Source of the DNA: Teretinema sp942493045 | Lineage (GTDB): Bacteria; Spirochaetota; Spirochaetia; Treponematales; Treponemataceae | DNA length: 64,000 nt | Assembly: GCA_942493045.1 (NCBI GenBank) | Contig: OW818665.1 | Location: 1,364,001-1,428,000, forward strand | Direction: 5' to 3' | Shown here: in pieces, positions 1 to 7,864 of the stretch | Layout of the letters: each line of letters begins with the position of its first letter | Numbering within the stretch: position 1 is the first letter of the stretch | Program-made: the position numbers and the translations under genes | Notes under the pieces: model-generated | Told to the model about the DNA's origin: nothing | The model's database searches: none | The model's input: the letters and a program-made list of their open reading frames with translations, nothing else

Positions 1-266
1 AGCCAGGACTGATTGTCGGAACCGACACCGGTGGATACGACTTCCAAACCGACAGGGTCAACGTTAACAACAACCGACTGAGTACCGCGGTAGCTCAGGT
101 TCATAGCTGTCGGCGCGATGCGCACTTTTTCGATAAAACCGGCCTGAAAATCGATACCAAGATTAATTCCCTTGGTAGCGAGTCCGACCAGTCCGGTAAT
201 AATCAATAGACTGCTGATCACGACCATGGGCAGGAAGGCCGAGCTGAATTTAATTATCTTTTTCAT
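1..266 (-). CDS. secF: Protein translocase subunit SecF, N-terminal fragment
   Basis: The gene runs off the left edge of the window; 88 N-terminal residues are visible. SecF pairs with SecD in the inner membrane and uses the proton gradient to help pull exported proteins through SecYEG. The visible part has a short basic start, one membrane segment (about residues 10-30) and the segment GINLGIDF, which matches the conserved start of the first periplasmic domain. The second Gly of the usual DF-GG motif is not kept (DFQAGF). The ATG shares one base with the secD stop (TAATG), so translation is probably coupled. Identity is supported by position after secD and by the motif. Confidence 0.9.
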   Translation of the reverse strand, partial: MKKIIKFSSAFLPMVVISSLLIITGLVGLATKGINLGIDFQAGFIEKVRIAPTAMNLSYRGTQSVVVNVDPVGLEVVSTGVGSDNQSW

Positions 267-1999
267 TACTTCACCCTCCAGCTGATGCTCACGTTCTTTC
301 GTTTCATTACATCAGTGTTAAAGTCGAACAGCAACCGCGACACGAACAGGGCCGTAAAGACTGATGACACGACACCGATGGCCAGGCTGTAGGCAAAGCC
401 CCGGATCGGACCGGTACCAAGCTGGGAAAGGAAAACCGCCGCGATAAAAGTGGTGATATTCGAGTCCATGATCGCCCAGAAAGCATGTTCAAAACCGGAG
501 GCGATCGAGGCGGCGCGGCCTTTTTTGAAACGCAGATCTTCTTTAATGCGCTCAAAAATAACGACGTTGGCGTCAACGGCCATACCGATCGTCAAGATCA
601 TACCGGCGACACTGGGCAGGGTCAGGGTCAGGTTCAGGGCCGAAAGCACGCTGAACAGGATAAACAGGTTCAAAATCTGGGCTACGCAGGCATTGACGCC
701 GGCGCCGCGATAGTACAGCAACATGAACAGCAGTACCGCGGAAAGACCGGCCACCAGGGCAAACATACCCTGCTGAATAGCCTCCTGACCCATGCTAGCG
801 CCGATAACCTGCTGGTTTTCAAGCTGCAACGGGACGCTCAACCAGGCGGTACGCAGCACGGCCTTGATATTCTCGGCTTCCTCCGCGGAAAAGCCGGAGA
901 TGCTGACCTGTCCGTTCGGGATCGGCTCATTAATGGTGGCATAGGATTTGATCTTGTCGTCCGAAACAATAGCCATAGCCTTATCAACGTTGGCGGTAGT
1001 CAGATCGCCGAAAATCCGGGCGCCTTCAGCGTCCAGGTCAAAGGTAACCCGGGGCTTGCCGAGATCATCACGGCTGGTGGCCGCGCTCTGAATATGCTTG
1101 CCTTCCAGTCCTACTTCTTTTTTGAGTACCAGGAAACCCTTACGCTCATCAAGACCGTAAGCGTCTTTGGCATACAAGCCCAGCACCATGGTGTCGGCCG
1201 GTATGATCGAAGGATCGATCAGTTTGTACTGGGCGTCAAAGGTGCGGGTAGGATTAGCGCGGTAGTAGGCGTTAAAAGCGTCGGTAGCTTCGGAATCCAC
1301 CATGTGGAAGGCCAGCATGCCCTTACCCATGATGATGGAATTGATGCGTTCCGAATCGGCGGCGCCGGGGATTTCTATATAAATACGGTCTTCGCCCTGC
1401 TGGCGGATTACCGGCTCGGAAAGACCGAACTTGTCGATGCGGCTGTTCAGGGTTTCCATAGCCTGGGCCATGGCGCTGGAACGGAATTCGGCGATATCCG
1501 AAATCGCTTCCTTATTGGCCTCAGCGGCGGCGTCCAGGTCGGCCTTAATGATGATGCTCATACCGCCGGAAAGATCCAAACCAAGCTTGACGGCGCTAGC
1601 CTGTACCTGCTTGATGCTCAGAATACGGTCGCGGTAAGCGTTCTCGATAACAGAGAGCGTATCTCCCTCATTCGGGAAGGCTGAAAGCAACTCACGGGCG
1701 CTCCATACAGCGGGGACCGGTTTTTTCATCGCCCGGTTATTTTTCGCGGCTTCTTTAATCAGAAAGTCATATTTGTCGGTTACGGCGGAGCTATCGTTGG
1801 CGCGAGCCATCTGAATCAGGGCCCGCAGGTCCTCTTCAGCCATATTGCGGGCGTAATCCTTGATTTTCTCCCGAGAACCGAGAGCCAGGGCCTGATCTTC
1901 CTTCGGAATAATAAAATGCCAGTTAACTGACGGCCATAGGAAGGCAAAACAGACTCCCAAAACCGCCAGGATGAGTATCAACCTGCTTCTTTTGCTCAT
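266..1999 (-). CDS. secD: Protein translocase subunit SecD
   Basis: This is a 577-residue SecD, close to the usual length. It has an N-terminal membrane anchor (about residues 7-25), the LGLDLSGG motif near residue 140 that opens the first periplasmic domain, a large periplasmic region, and a C-terminal block of membrane segments from about residue 405 with the family signature DANVVIFERIKE near residue 480. SecD works with SecF and YajC as an accessory complex of the Sec translocon. The order yajC-secD-secF on one strand is the classical operon. It sits 26 bases after yajC and its stop overlaps the secF start by one base. Confidence 0.97.
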   Translation of the reverse strand: MSKRSRLILILAVLGVCFAFLWPSVNWHFIIPKEDQALALGSREKIKDYARNMAEEDLRALIQMARANDSSAVTDKYDFLIKEAAKNNRAMKKPVPAVWSARELLSAFPNEGDTLSVIENAYRDRILSIKQVQASAVKLGLDLSGGMSIIIKADLDAAAEANKEAISDIAEFRSSAMAQAMETLNSRIDKFGLSEPVIRQQGEDRIYIEIPGAADSERINSIIMGKGMLAFHMVDSEATDAFNAYYRANPTRTFDAQYKLIDPSIIPADTMVLGLYAKDAYGLDERKGFLVLKKEVGLEGKHIQSAATSRDDLGKPRVTFDLDAEGARIFGDLTTANVDKAMAIVSDDKIKSYATINEPIPNGQVSISGFSAEEAENIKAVLRTAWLSVPLQLENQQVIGASMGQEAIQQGMFALVAGLSAVLLFMLLYYRGAGVNACVAQILNLFILFSVLSALNLTLTLPSVAGMILTIGMAVDANVVIFERIKEDLRFKKGRAASIASGFEHAFWAIMDSNITTFIAAVFLSQLGTGPIRGFAYSLAIGVVSSVFTALFVSRLLFDFNTDVMKRKNVSISWRVK

Positions 2000-2025
2000 A
2001 AAAAACTCCAGAAATTAGCTTATGA

Positions 2026-2373
2026 TTATTTAGATTCCTGAGCAACTTCCTTGGAAGTTTCAGTCTTGTCATTTTTATCGACGATTACCGTGGCGATGGC
2101 GGAACGGCTGAATTCGATTTTGCAGTTTTCATCGACTTTAACGATCAGGGTCTGCTCTTTGGTGGAGCTTACCTGTCCATGAATACCGCCGATGGTAATT
2201 ACCTTGTCGCCCTTTTTGACGGCGGCGATCATTTTCTCTGTTTCTTTCTGTTTTTTGTTCTGGGGACGGATGATGAAAAGATAAAAGATTGCGAAAATGA
2301 GGCCCACGGCAATGATCATGGTAAATGATGAACCCTGGGTGCTGGCCTGAAGCAATAACTGATTAGCATTCAT
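2026..2373 (-). CDS. yajC: Preprotein translocase accessory subunit YajC
   Basis: This 115-residue protein has one membrane segment (about residues 18-36), directly followed by the family signature FYLFIIRPQNKKQKE. A small cytoplasmic domain contains KKGDKVITIGGIHG. The length and domain layout are those of YajC, the small partner of SecDF. It is the first gene of the yajC-secD-secF operon. A Shine-Dalgarno sequence (AAGGAA) precedes the start, and a likely promoter lies just upstream at 2410-2437. The C-terminal tail after about residue 100 is charged and not conserved in the family. Confidence 0.96.
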   Translation of the reverse strand: MNANQLLLQASTQGSSFTMIIAVGLIFAIFYLFIIRPQNKKQKETEKMIAAVKKGDKVITIGGIHGQVSSTKEQTLIVKVDENCKIEFSRSAIATVIVDKNDKTETSKEVAQESK

Positions 2374-2409
2374 AACGGTACTTCCTTGGAAAAAATGTCT
2401 GACCTTGAA

Positions 2410-2437
2410 AGTACCATAGAGCGCCTTGACCCGTCAA
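2410..2437 (-). promoter_or_regulatory. Likely promoter of yajC-secD-secF
   Basis: On the minus strand TTGACG (2432-2437) is followed after 16 bases by GGTACT (2410-2415), in front of yajC. The -35 box lies in a small inverted repeat (CCTTGAC / GTCAAGG). The -10 match is moderate. Confidence 0.5.
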
Positions 2438-2440
2438 GGT

Positions 2441-2475
2441 AAAAAAAAGTCCGCGCCAAAGCAGCTGGCGCGGAC
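2441..2475 (-). terminator. Intrinsic terminator after the 2499-2786 gene
   Basis: A perfect 10-bp stem (2449-2458 with 2466-2475, GTCCGCGCCA) with a 7-base loop is followed on the minus strand by eight T. It closes the minus-strand group that begins at 5348. Confidence 0.92.
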
Positions 2476-2498
2476 TTCAATCTCATCTCATCCCCAAA

Positions 2499-2786
2499 TC
2501 AAAGCGGGAGGGTGCGGTTTATGGACACCTTGGCGACTCCGAAAAGCCGGGGAATGGCATCGGCGGTATAATGCGACCCGCAGGCCCGGTTATACTCAGC
2601 GGCCACTTTTTCAGCCTCATTCTCATGCCCGGCCTGCATGGCGGCGGCAGCGGCGGCCCGATACTGGCCAGCTTGCAGCAGCTGATCTACCGACCAGGCG
2701 CCAAAGGCTTTCCGCGAAGAGCGGTCAACCAGCGCGGTATTTCCGTCATACCCTATGGTACAGACCGAATCTTCTCTCTTCAGCAT
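2499..2786 (-). CDS. Small protein of unknown function
   Basis: A 95-residue soluble protein with no signal peptide or membrane segment. I do not recognise the family. The middle is alanine-rich and helical-looking (about residues 35-65, QYRAAAAAAMQAG), similar to a single TPR-like helical pair. A good Shine-Dalgarno sequence (AGGAG) sits in front of the ATG, and a strong terminator follows the stop. It begins 8 bases after the rubredoxin stop, so the two are very likely co-transcribed. Translation signals and context support a real gene. Function is open. Confidence 0.75.
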   Translation of the reverse strand: MLKREDSVCTIGYDGNTALVDRSSRKAFGAWSVDQLLQAGQYRAAAAAAMQAGHENEAEKVAAEYNRACGSHYTADAIPRLFGVAKVSINRTLPL

Positions 2787-2794
2787 AATAACTC

Positions 2795-2953
2795 CTATTC
2801 TTCAGAAAAACTGTCCTTGCCCGCTCCGCATACCGGACAGACCCAGTCTCCGGGAATATCCTCAAAAGCCGTTCCGGGCTTTACACCATTGTCTGGGTCA
2901 CCGACAGCCGGATCGTAGACATAACCGCATAAATCGCATACATAGTTTTTCAT
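2795..2953 (-). CDS. Rubredoxin
   Basis: The 52-residue product is a textbook rubredoxin. It has two Cys pairs, CDLCGY near the N-terminus and CPVCGAGK near the C-terminus, with conserved aromatic and Gly/Pro positions between them (YDPAVGDPDNGV, FEDIPGDWVCP). The four Cys hold a single iron used for one-electron transfer, typically in anaerobes for oxidative-stress reductases. I chose the ATG at 2953 (MKNYVCDLC) rather than an in-frame start 33 bases upstream: rubredoxins begin here, and a Shine-Dalgarno sequence (AAGGAG) is correctly placed. It lies between a TPR lipoprotein gene and a small unknown gene on the same strand. Confidence 0.97.
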   Translation of the reverse strand: MKNYVCDLCGYVYDPAVGDPDNGVKPGTAFEDIPGDWVCPVCGAGKDSFSEE

Positions 2954-2991
2954 GTGGATAACTCCTTGGGTAGAGTATAAGGGCAATTTTA

Positions 2992-4782
2992 CTAAGGGGC
3001 AAGTAAAAGTTCCAGCTCGCTCTGCTTCTGCTGCAGAGAGCGGTTGCCAGGATCCAGCGCGATAGTCTGTTTGAGATAATACAGCGCTCTGCGGTAATCT
3101 TTTTTATTAAAATTCCATTCGTACATCGCGAACAGAGCCCGTGAATTCCGCGGATCGGAGAGCAGGCTGGAGCGCAACGCCGAGGCCTGCCCTTCTTCAT
3201 CGACGGTCAGCTTACTCTCAAAATAATAAAAAACACTGCGCAGCGCCGACGAGGACTCGCCCATCCGGCTGGCGATCAGGGTTCTGGCCAGAGACTGCTC
3301 ACCCGCGGCTACCAGCGCCTCCAGATACAGGGCTACAACCTCATCGGAGGGTGAACTCTTCTGATACAGCGGACGCAGCTGATTGATGGCGTTACGGTTC
3401 TGGCCGGCTCCCAGATAGCAGCGGGCCAGCAGTATCCGATTTTCATCCTGGGGAAACAGATTCAGCAGCTGCTCACCCCGGCTGATGGCGGCTGTCCATT
3501 CACCCTTGGCAATAAAATCAGTGGTCAACAGGACCAGGGCCAGACGGTTATTGCTTTCCCTTTCCAGCACCAGTTGAACCAGTTCACGGCCGCTCTGTCT
3601 GTTGATGGCCTGTCCGGTCTGAAAGGACAGCTCCGCCGCTGTCAGTAATACGTCAATTTCACCGGGATAGAGCCGCAGAGCTTCTTCCATTATACCCGCG
3701 GCCGAAGCCGGATTGCGGTTCCATTCCCGCATTACCCGGGAACGCAGCAGCATATAGGTTTTATCGGTGCGATTGGTGGTCGCGTAGGCGTCCAGCAGGG
3801 AATTGGCTTTCAGATAATCTTTGCGTTCCACCAGAATCCGGGCCCGCATCAGCAAAAAACGGGTATTCGTGGGTTCACGGCGCAATATTTCAATGATATA
3901 GGGATCAGCGGCTTCCCAGTCTGAATAGCTGAAAGCCGAAACAGCGCACATTTCCTGAAAGGCCGGAGATGCGGGATACTGGGCAGAAAGAGCCGCTGCT
4001 ATCGCGAAACTCTGGCGGGCTTCACCCTTCTCCAAGAGCAGGCGGGCATAGGCTGAGCCGGCCGGATAGCAGGACTTATCGATATCCCAGATCTTTTTAT
4101 AGGCAGCGAGAGCGGCATCGGTATTTTTTTGACGTTCATCCAGCAATGCTAAAAAATAGGGAGCCAGGATGGATTCTTTGTTGAGGGACAGCGCTTTTTC
4201 AAGACTGATGCGGGCATCAGTGTAATAATCGCCTCCGGCAGGGGATAAAACCATGATCAGCGAGGGTAACACCAGAGAAAGGTAATCGGTATTTCCGGTA
4301 TTATAATCATACACCCCCATCCGGGCGGAACGAACCGCGCCGATGTAGGCTACCGCATCCGAAAGCGCCGGTATTTCCCAATCGATCTGTTCAAGGGGAT
4401 ACAGGATATTCATCAGTTCGCCGGCTATGGCCAGAACTACCTTATTGGGTTCGGTGAGTTCCGTGGAGAGCGACCGCACCATCGCTACCGCGCTGCGCAG
4501 TTTAGTTGGACCGCCCTGTTCCAGGGCCCGTAAAATCTGGGGATCGATGGCGTTACGGTTCAGCTGATCTCGGGCCGGCACCGTCAAGACCGTTCCCTGC
4601 CCCCCGGAGGCGGCGGACGGAGTTACCGGGGCCTGATCATTCTTACCGGCCAGGGATGCGCTCTCACGCGCTGCGGAATTCCTTGAGATGGAAGGGGATG
4701 GCGCCGAAGCGCAGGAAAACAGTGCCGTCAGCAACGCTAACGCAAGCGTTCCCCGACATACAGCCACCACTGAGTATCTCAT
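2992..4782 (-). CDS. TPR-repeat lipoprotein
   Basis: This 596-residue protein has an N-terminal lipoprotein signal ending in a lipobox-like LFSC (Cys about residue 24), followed by a Ser/Ala-rich linker. From about residue 150 to the end it is built of degenerate tetratricopeptide repeats (for example ALFAMYEWNFNKKDYRRALYYLKQTIALDPGN at the C-terminus), so it should be a periplasm-facing protein-binding scaffold. Large TPR lipoproteins of this sort are common in treponemes. Its start overlaps the stop of the upstream membrane-protein gene by four bases (ATGA), which implies coupling. The partner is not predictable from sequence. Confidence 0.85.
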   Translation of the reverse strand: MRYSVVAVCRGTLALALLTALFSCASAPSPSISRNSAARESASLAGKNDQAPVTPSAASGGQGTVLTVPARDQLNRNAIDPQILRALEQGGPTKLRSAVAMVRSLSTELTEPNKVVLAIAGELMNILYPLEQIDWEIPALSDAVAYIGAVRSARMGVYDYNTGNTDYLSLVLPSLIMVLSPAGGDYYTDARISLEKALSLNKESILAPYFLALLDERQKNTDAALAAYKKIWDIDKSCYPAGSAYARLLLEKGEARQSFAIAAALSAQYPASPAFQEMCAVSAFSYSDWEAADPYIIEILRREPTNTRFLLMRARILVERKDYLKANSLLDAYATTNRTDKTYMLLRSRVMREWNRNPASAAGIMEEALRLYPGEIDVLLTAAELSFQTGQAINRQSGRELVQLVLERESNNRLALVLLTTDFIAKGEWTAAISRGEQLLNLFPQDENRILLARCYLGAGQNRNAINQLRPLYQKSSPSDEVVALYLEALVAAGEQSLARTLIASRMGESSSALRSVFYYFESKLTVDEEGQASALRSSLLSDPRNSRALFAMYEWNFNKKDYRRALYYLKQTIALDPGNRSLQQKQSELELLLAP

Positions 4783-5348
4783 TCAGAACCTGATGCCGCG
4801 GCCGCTTTCCGCTGTTGGTGCAGCCAGAGCAGCACTACACCCAGCACCGGCAGCAACAGCAGCGGGAACCACCAAGCGGCTACCGAGGCTAAGGGAGCCT
4901 TGATGATATCTGTGGAAAATAGCAGGAAAAATAAACCTAAAACAATAAAAACAGTGGTGGGAACAATATATATGGGATGAAGTCGGTGATACCGGTTGAT
5001 TCCGGCCGGAATCAGCGATAAACCGATAAACATGACCAGCATCGGCCACAGTTTAGTTAAAGTGAGTTCAAGCACACCGTAATCCACCAGCAGAGTCAGC
5101 AAACCAAGCAGCAGCAGAAAGGTGCCGGTAAAATAAAACCGGGCCCGGCGTTTTTCCAAGACCGCGACATACAGGGACATATTACCAAAAATCAGGCAGA
5201 TCACCGGCAATACAAAGGGCCGGGTAGTAAACGCGAAAACCATCATCAGCGTAACGCCCACGGCGATTACGCCGGTACCGGCCGGCAGAAGAATGGCTGA
5301 GATGCGCAAAAAATATTTTTTGATCAGTGCGGTGTGTGTCACGCCCAT
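4779..5348 (-). CDS. Multi-spanning membrane protein, LiaF/DUF5668-like
   Basis: A 189-residue inner-membrane protein with about six hydrophobic segments arranged in pairs, a short loop (RRARFYFTGT), then a segment LWPMLVMFIGLSLIPAG that resembles the repeated W-P-x-x-x-I-x-x-G-L motif of LiaF-type/DUF5668 membrane domains. The start at 5348 is chosen because GGGAGGAG precedes it by four bases. Longer in-frame extensions would run across the divergent promoter. It is the first gene of the minus-strand group leading to the TPR lipoprotein and rubredoxin. It may sense or scaffold envelope state, but this is only inference from the fold resemblance. Confidence 0.7.
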   Translation of the reverse strand: MGVTHTALIKKYFLRISAILLPAGTGVIAVGVTLMMVFAFTTRPFVLPVICLIFGNMSLYVAVLEKRRARFYFTGTFLLLLGLLTLLVDYGVLELTLTKLWPMLVMFIGLSLIPAGINRYHRLHPIYIVPTTVFIVLGLFFLLFSTDIIKAPLASVAAWWFPLLLLPVLGVVLLWLHQQRKAAAASGSE

Positions 5349-5384
5349 TACTCCTCCCATCAATTGTATCCCAAAGCCTCTGTC

Positions 5385-5414
5385 TTGCCAATACAATTGG
5401 CCGCGTGCTACTAT
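5385..5414 (+). promoter_or_regulatory. Promoter of the 5421 envelope operon (leaderless type)
   Basis: TTGCCA (5385-5390), an 18-base spacer and TACTAT (5409-5414) lie just before the GTG at 5421. The gap between -10 and start codon is six bases, so transcription should begin at or next to the start codon. Confidence 0.75.
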
Positions 5415-5420
5415 CCATTC

Positions 5421-6473
5421 GTGCAAAAACGACAATTGGCAATACTGTTCACAGTGACACTTCTCGTCCTTTCTTCCTGCGGACAGGAGCGCCGCTCCTA
5501 TCTGGTAAACCCGCTTACCGACCATCGGGACGAGCAAATAGTCCTGCTGCAGCTTCTGGAAAGCAAGACTAACGATCCCGAAACCCGTTTTGCTCTGATG
5601 AACCAGATTGCCACCAACCTGCTCTCGGAAGGCCAAACAGACATAGTACGTCTGTTTTTAACCTCGGCGGTGGAAGACAATCCCGACGATCCGTACAATG
5701 CCTTCTGGCTGCTCATGGTAGCCCATGTCTATCTGCAGGACAACGCTCCGCGCATGGCCGAATATTACTTTGAACGGATTCTCAATAATTTTACCGATCT
5801 TTCAGTCAAAGGCGATTCAATTCACCGTATCTGTCTGCAAAATCTGATCAAAATTACCGAAAATCCCGAGCTTCAGGTTTTTTATTACAGCCAGCTGATC
5901 ACCCGCTTCGCGGAGGAAATCGATCTCGGCCATTCCTATTTTATGCTGGCCCGCTCCTATGAACGGCTGGGAGAATGGGACCTTGCTATTCAAACCTATG
6001 TACAGTTCCTGAGTTACGGAAAATATGATATCCAGATCCCGGGCATAGCCGATGCCTATGATTACGCCAAGCGACTGGTAGACTACAATTCGTCTTCCAA
6101 GGACTGGACTTTTGAGAATCTGGACGAGCTGGTAGCCTCGGTAAAAGCGGCCATTTCAGAGTATAACTTCAGGAATCTGGACAGTTACCGCGCCAAGGTA
6201 AACTTTTTCGCGATGTCCTGGAAACAGGACGCCAAAGACAACAACGCTCAAGCCGACTTCCAGATGCGCGACTTTATGGGCGGTAACCGCATACGGTTCA
6301 GCAGTCAGCTGGACGCCGCCTCCACTCCGAACGAGGCCTACCTCAGAACCGAGGGCTGGAGCCAGTACATCTCAATCTGGTATCTCTATTTCAGAAAGGT
6401 TAATTTTCCCGCCGACCCGGATATTCATGGCCGCTGGGAATGGGCCGGCATCTATTACGGAGAAAAATTGTGA
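5421..6473 (+). CDS. TPR-type lipoprotein
   Basis: A 350-residue predicted lipoprotein: a basic start, a hydrophobic stretch (AILFTVTLLVL) and a lipobox LSSC, with Cys near residue 20. The rest is mostly helical with TPR-like pairs (for example RSYERLGEWDLAIQTYVQFLSYG). I place the start at the GTG at 5421 because it directly precedes the signal peptide and a good promoter ends six bases before it. There is no Shine-Dalgarno sequence, so the message is probably leaderless. It is followed with a four-base overlap by a LysM lytic transglycosylase gene, so it likely acts in cell-wall turnover. Specific role unknown. Confidence 0.82.
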   Translation: MQKRQLAILFTVTLLVLSSCGQERRSYLVNPLTDHRDEQIVLLQLLESKTNDPETRFALMNQIATNLLSEGQTDIVRLFLTSAVEDNPDDPYNAFWLLMVAHVYLQDNAPRMAEYYFERILNNFTDLSVKGDSIHRICLQNLIKITENPELQVFYYSQLITRFAEEIDLGHSYFMLARSYERLGEWDLAIQTYVQFLSYGKYDIQIPGIADAYDYAKRLVDYNSSSKDWTFENLDELVASVKAAISEYNFRNLDSYRAKVNFFAMSWKQDAKDNNAQADFQMRDFMGGNRIRFSSQLDAASTPNEAYLRTEGWSQYISIWYLYFRKVNFPADPDIHGRWEWAGIYYGEKL

Positions 6474-7861
6474 AATTAAGAATTCTTCTCTCGTGCCTGC
6501 TGTTGCTGTTGCTTTCGCTGCCCCTTTCCGCCTCGGTAGGTGAACGCGACCAGGACACAGCAACCGACACAGTCCCAAAAAACGCCGTCGCGCCGGTTTC
6601 TGCGCCCCCCCTGGCTCCCGCGGCTCCCCTGGCCGCAGCCCCCGACAACAACCTCCTTCCGGCGTCTACGGCGGTTATCGCAACCGAGGAGCAGCTGTCC
6701 GCTGTCCTCCCTCCACCCCTGGAGCTGGGCCTGGAGGTACCGGATCATCCCCTGGTCCGCCGCTATCGGGCGCAGTACACCACCGAAGGCGGATTAAAGT
6801 ACCTGTCCGCGGTGATGCAGCGCTCACTGCCCTACCGGGAATATATCGCCGCTGAAATCCAAAAATCCGGGGTACCGGCCTGTATTCTGTTCCTGCCGGT
6901 TATAGAATCCGGTTTTTCGGCCACAGCTGTCTCCCGTTCCGGAGCGACCGGAATTTGGCAGTTTATGCGCAACAGCATCGGCGGATACGGTATCCGGATC
7001 AGCGAATGGCTGGATGAACGCCGTGACCCCTGGATAACCACCTCGGCCGCCGTCCGGAAACTAAATGATAATTACCGAGAACTCGGTGACTGGTATCTGG
7101 CGCTGGCGGCCTATAACTGCGGTCTAGGCGCCACAAAAAACGCCATCCGCCGCGCCGGCCGCGCCGATTACTGGTACCTGAGCGAACACGGTTATTTTAA
7201 ACCTGAAACAGTTCATTATGTGCCAAAATTTCTGGCTATCTCGGAAATCCTTTCCCGTAGCGCCGAATATGGCATCGACTGGGGTGATCACGGGGCGGCG
7301 GTTCAGACAGCTACCATACCCGTGCGGCGCGCGGTGGATATCACCATCCTCTCCCGGGAGCTGGGACTCGAGACGAGCGTGCTTAAAACCGTCAATCCCT
7401 CGCTTTTTTACAATATCACGCCCCCGGACGCCCCTTATGCCCTGCGCGTTCCAGCCGACCGCGTCGAGGAAGTCAACAATCTGCTCAGCAACAGCGATAA
7501 ACTGCTGCTGGAATACTATCTCTACAAAATCCGCTCCGGAGACACCCTCTACGCCCTGGCCCTGCATTACGGCATCTCGGTGGAAATGATCATGCAGTAC
7601 AACCCCGGCCTGCGTCCCTCGGCCCTGCGCATCGGCAATACGGTAGTAATCCCGGCCATCAAACAGGTTGGCGCCTACAGCGGCAAAAAAGACAGCGACA
7701 CCCTGGATTTCTCCGGAACCTATACCATTAAAGCCGGTGATACGCTCTGGTCAATCGCTTTAGCTCACAATATTCAGGTTGAAACCCTCGCGGAAAGAAA
7801 TAATCTGAATGTAAATTCAGTTCTTCGGTTAGGAATGACGCTCCGCGTGCCGATATTGTAG
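6470..7861 (+). CDS. MltD-like membrane-bound lytic transglycosylase with two LysM domains
   Basis: This 463-residue protein carries a signal peptide (first 25 residues), a Pro/Ala-rich linker and an SLT-type lytic transglycosylase domain (about residues 120-270). The catalytic Glu is near residue 146 in PVIESGF, and the family motifs GIWQFM and LAAYNCG follow. Two C-terminal LysM peptidoglycan-binding modules (IRSGDTLYALA and IKAGDTLWSIA) complete it. It should cleave peptidoglycan glycan strands in the periplasm. The GTG start overlaps the preceding stop (GTGA), with GGAG upstream. It is in one operon with a TPR lipoprotein before it and an OmpA-like protein three bases after it. Confidence 0.94.
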   Translation: MKLRILLSCLLLLLLSLPLSASVGERDQDTATDTVPKNAVAPVSAPPLAPAAPLAAAPDNNLLPASTAVIATEEQLSAVLPPPLELGLEVPDHPLVRRYRAQYTTEGGLKYLSAVMQRSLPYREYIAAEIQKSGVPACILFLPVIESGFSATAVSRSGATGIWQFMRNSIGGYGIRISEWLDERRDPWITTSAAVRKLNDNYRELGDWYLALAAYNCGLGATKNAIRRAGRADYWYLSEHGYFKPETVHYVPKFLAISEILSRSAEYGIDWGDHGAAVQTATIPVRRAVDITILSRELGLETSVLKTVNPSLFYNITPPDAPYALRVPADRVEEVNNLLSNSDKLLLEYYLYKIRSGDTLYALALHYGISVEMIMQYNPGLRPSALRIGNTVVIPAIKQVGAYSGKKDSDTLDFSGTYTIKAGDTLWSIALAHNIQVETLAERNNLNVNSVLRLGMTLRVPIL

Positions 7862-7864
7862 CAA

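Noticed and set aside
485..1684. A 399-codon open frame on the plus strand opposite secD
   Set aside because: It is a shadow of the GC-biased secD gene: no ribosome site, low-complexity Gln/Gly-rich product and no family features.
5349..5636. Longer N-terminus for the membrane protein at 4779-5348
   Set aside because: It would overlap the divergent lipoprotein gene and its promoter. The ATG at 5348 has an excellent ribosome site.
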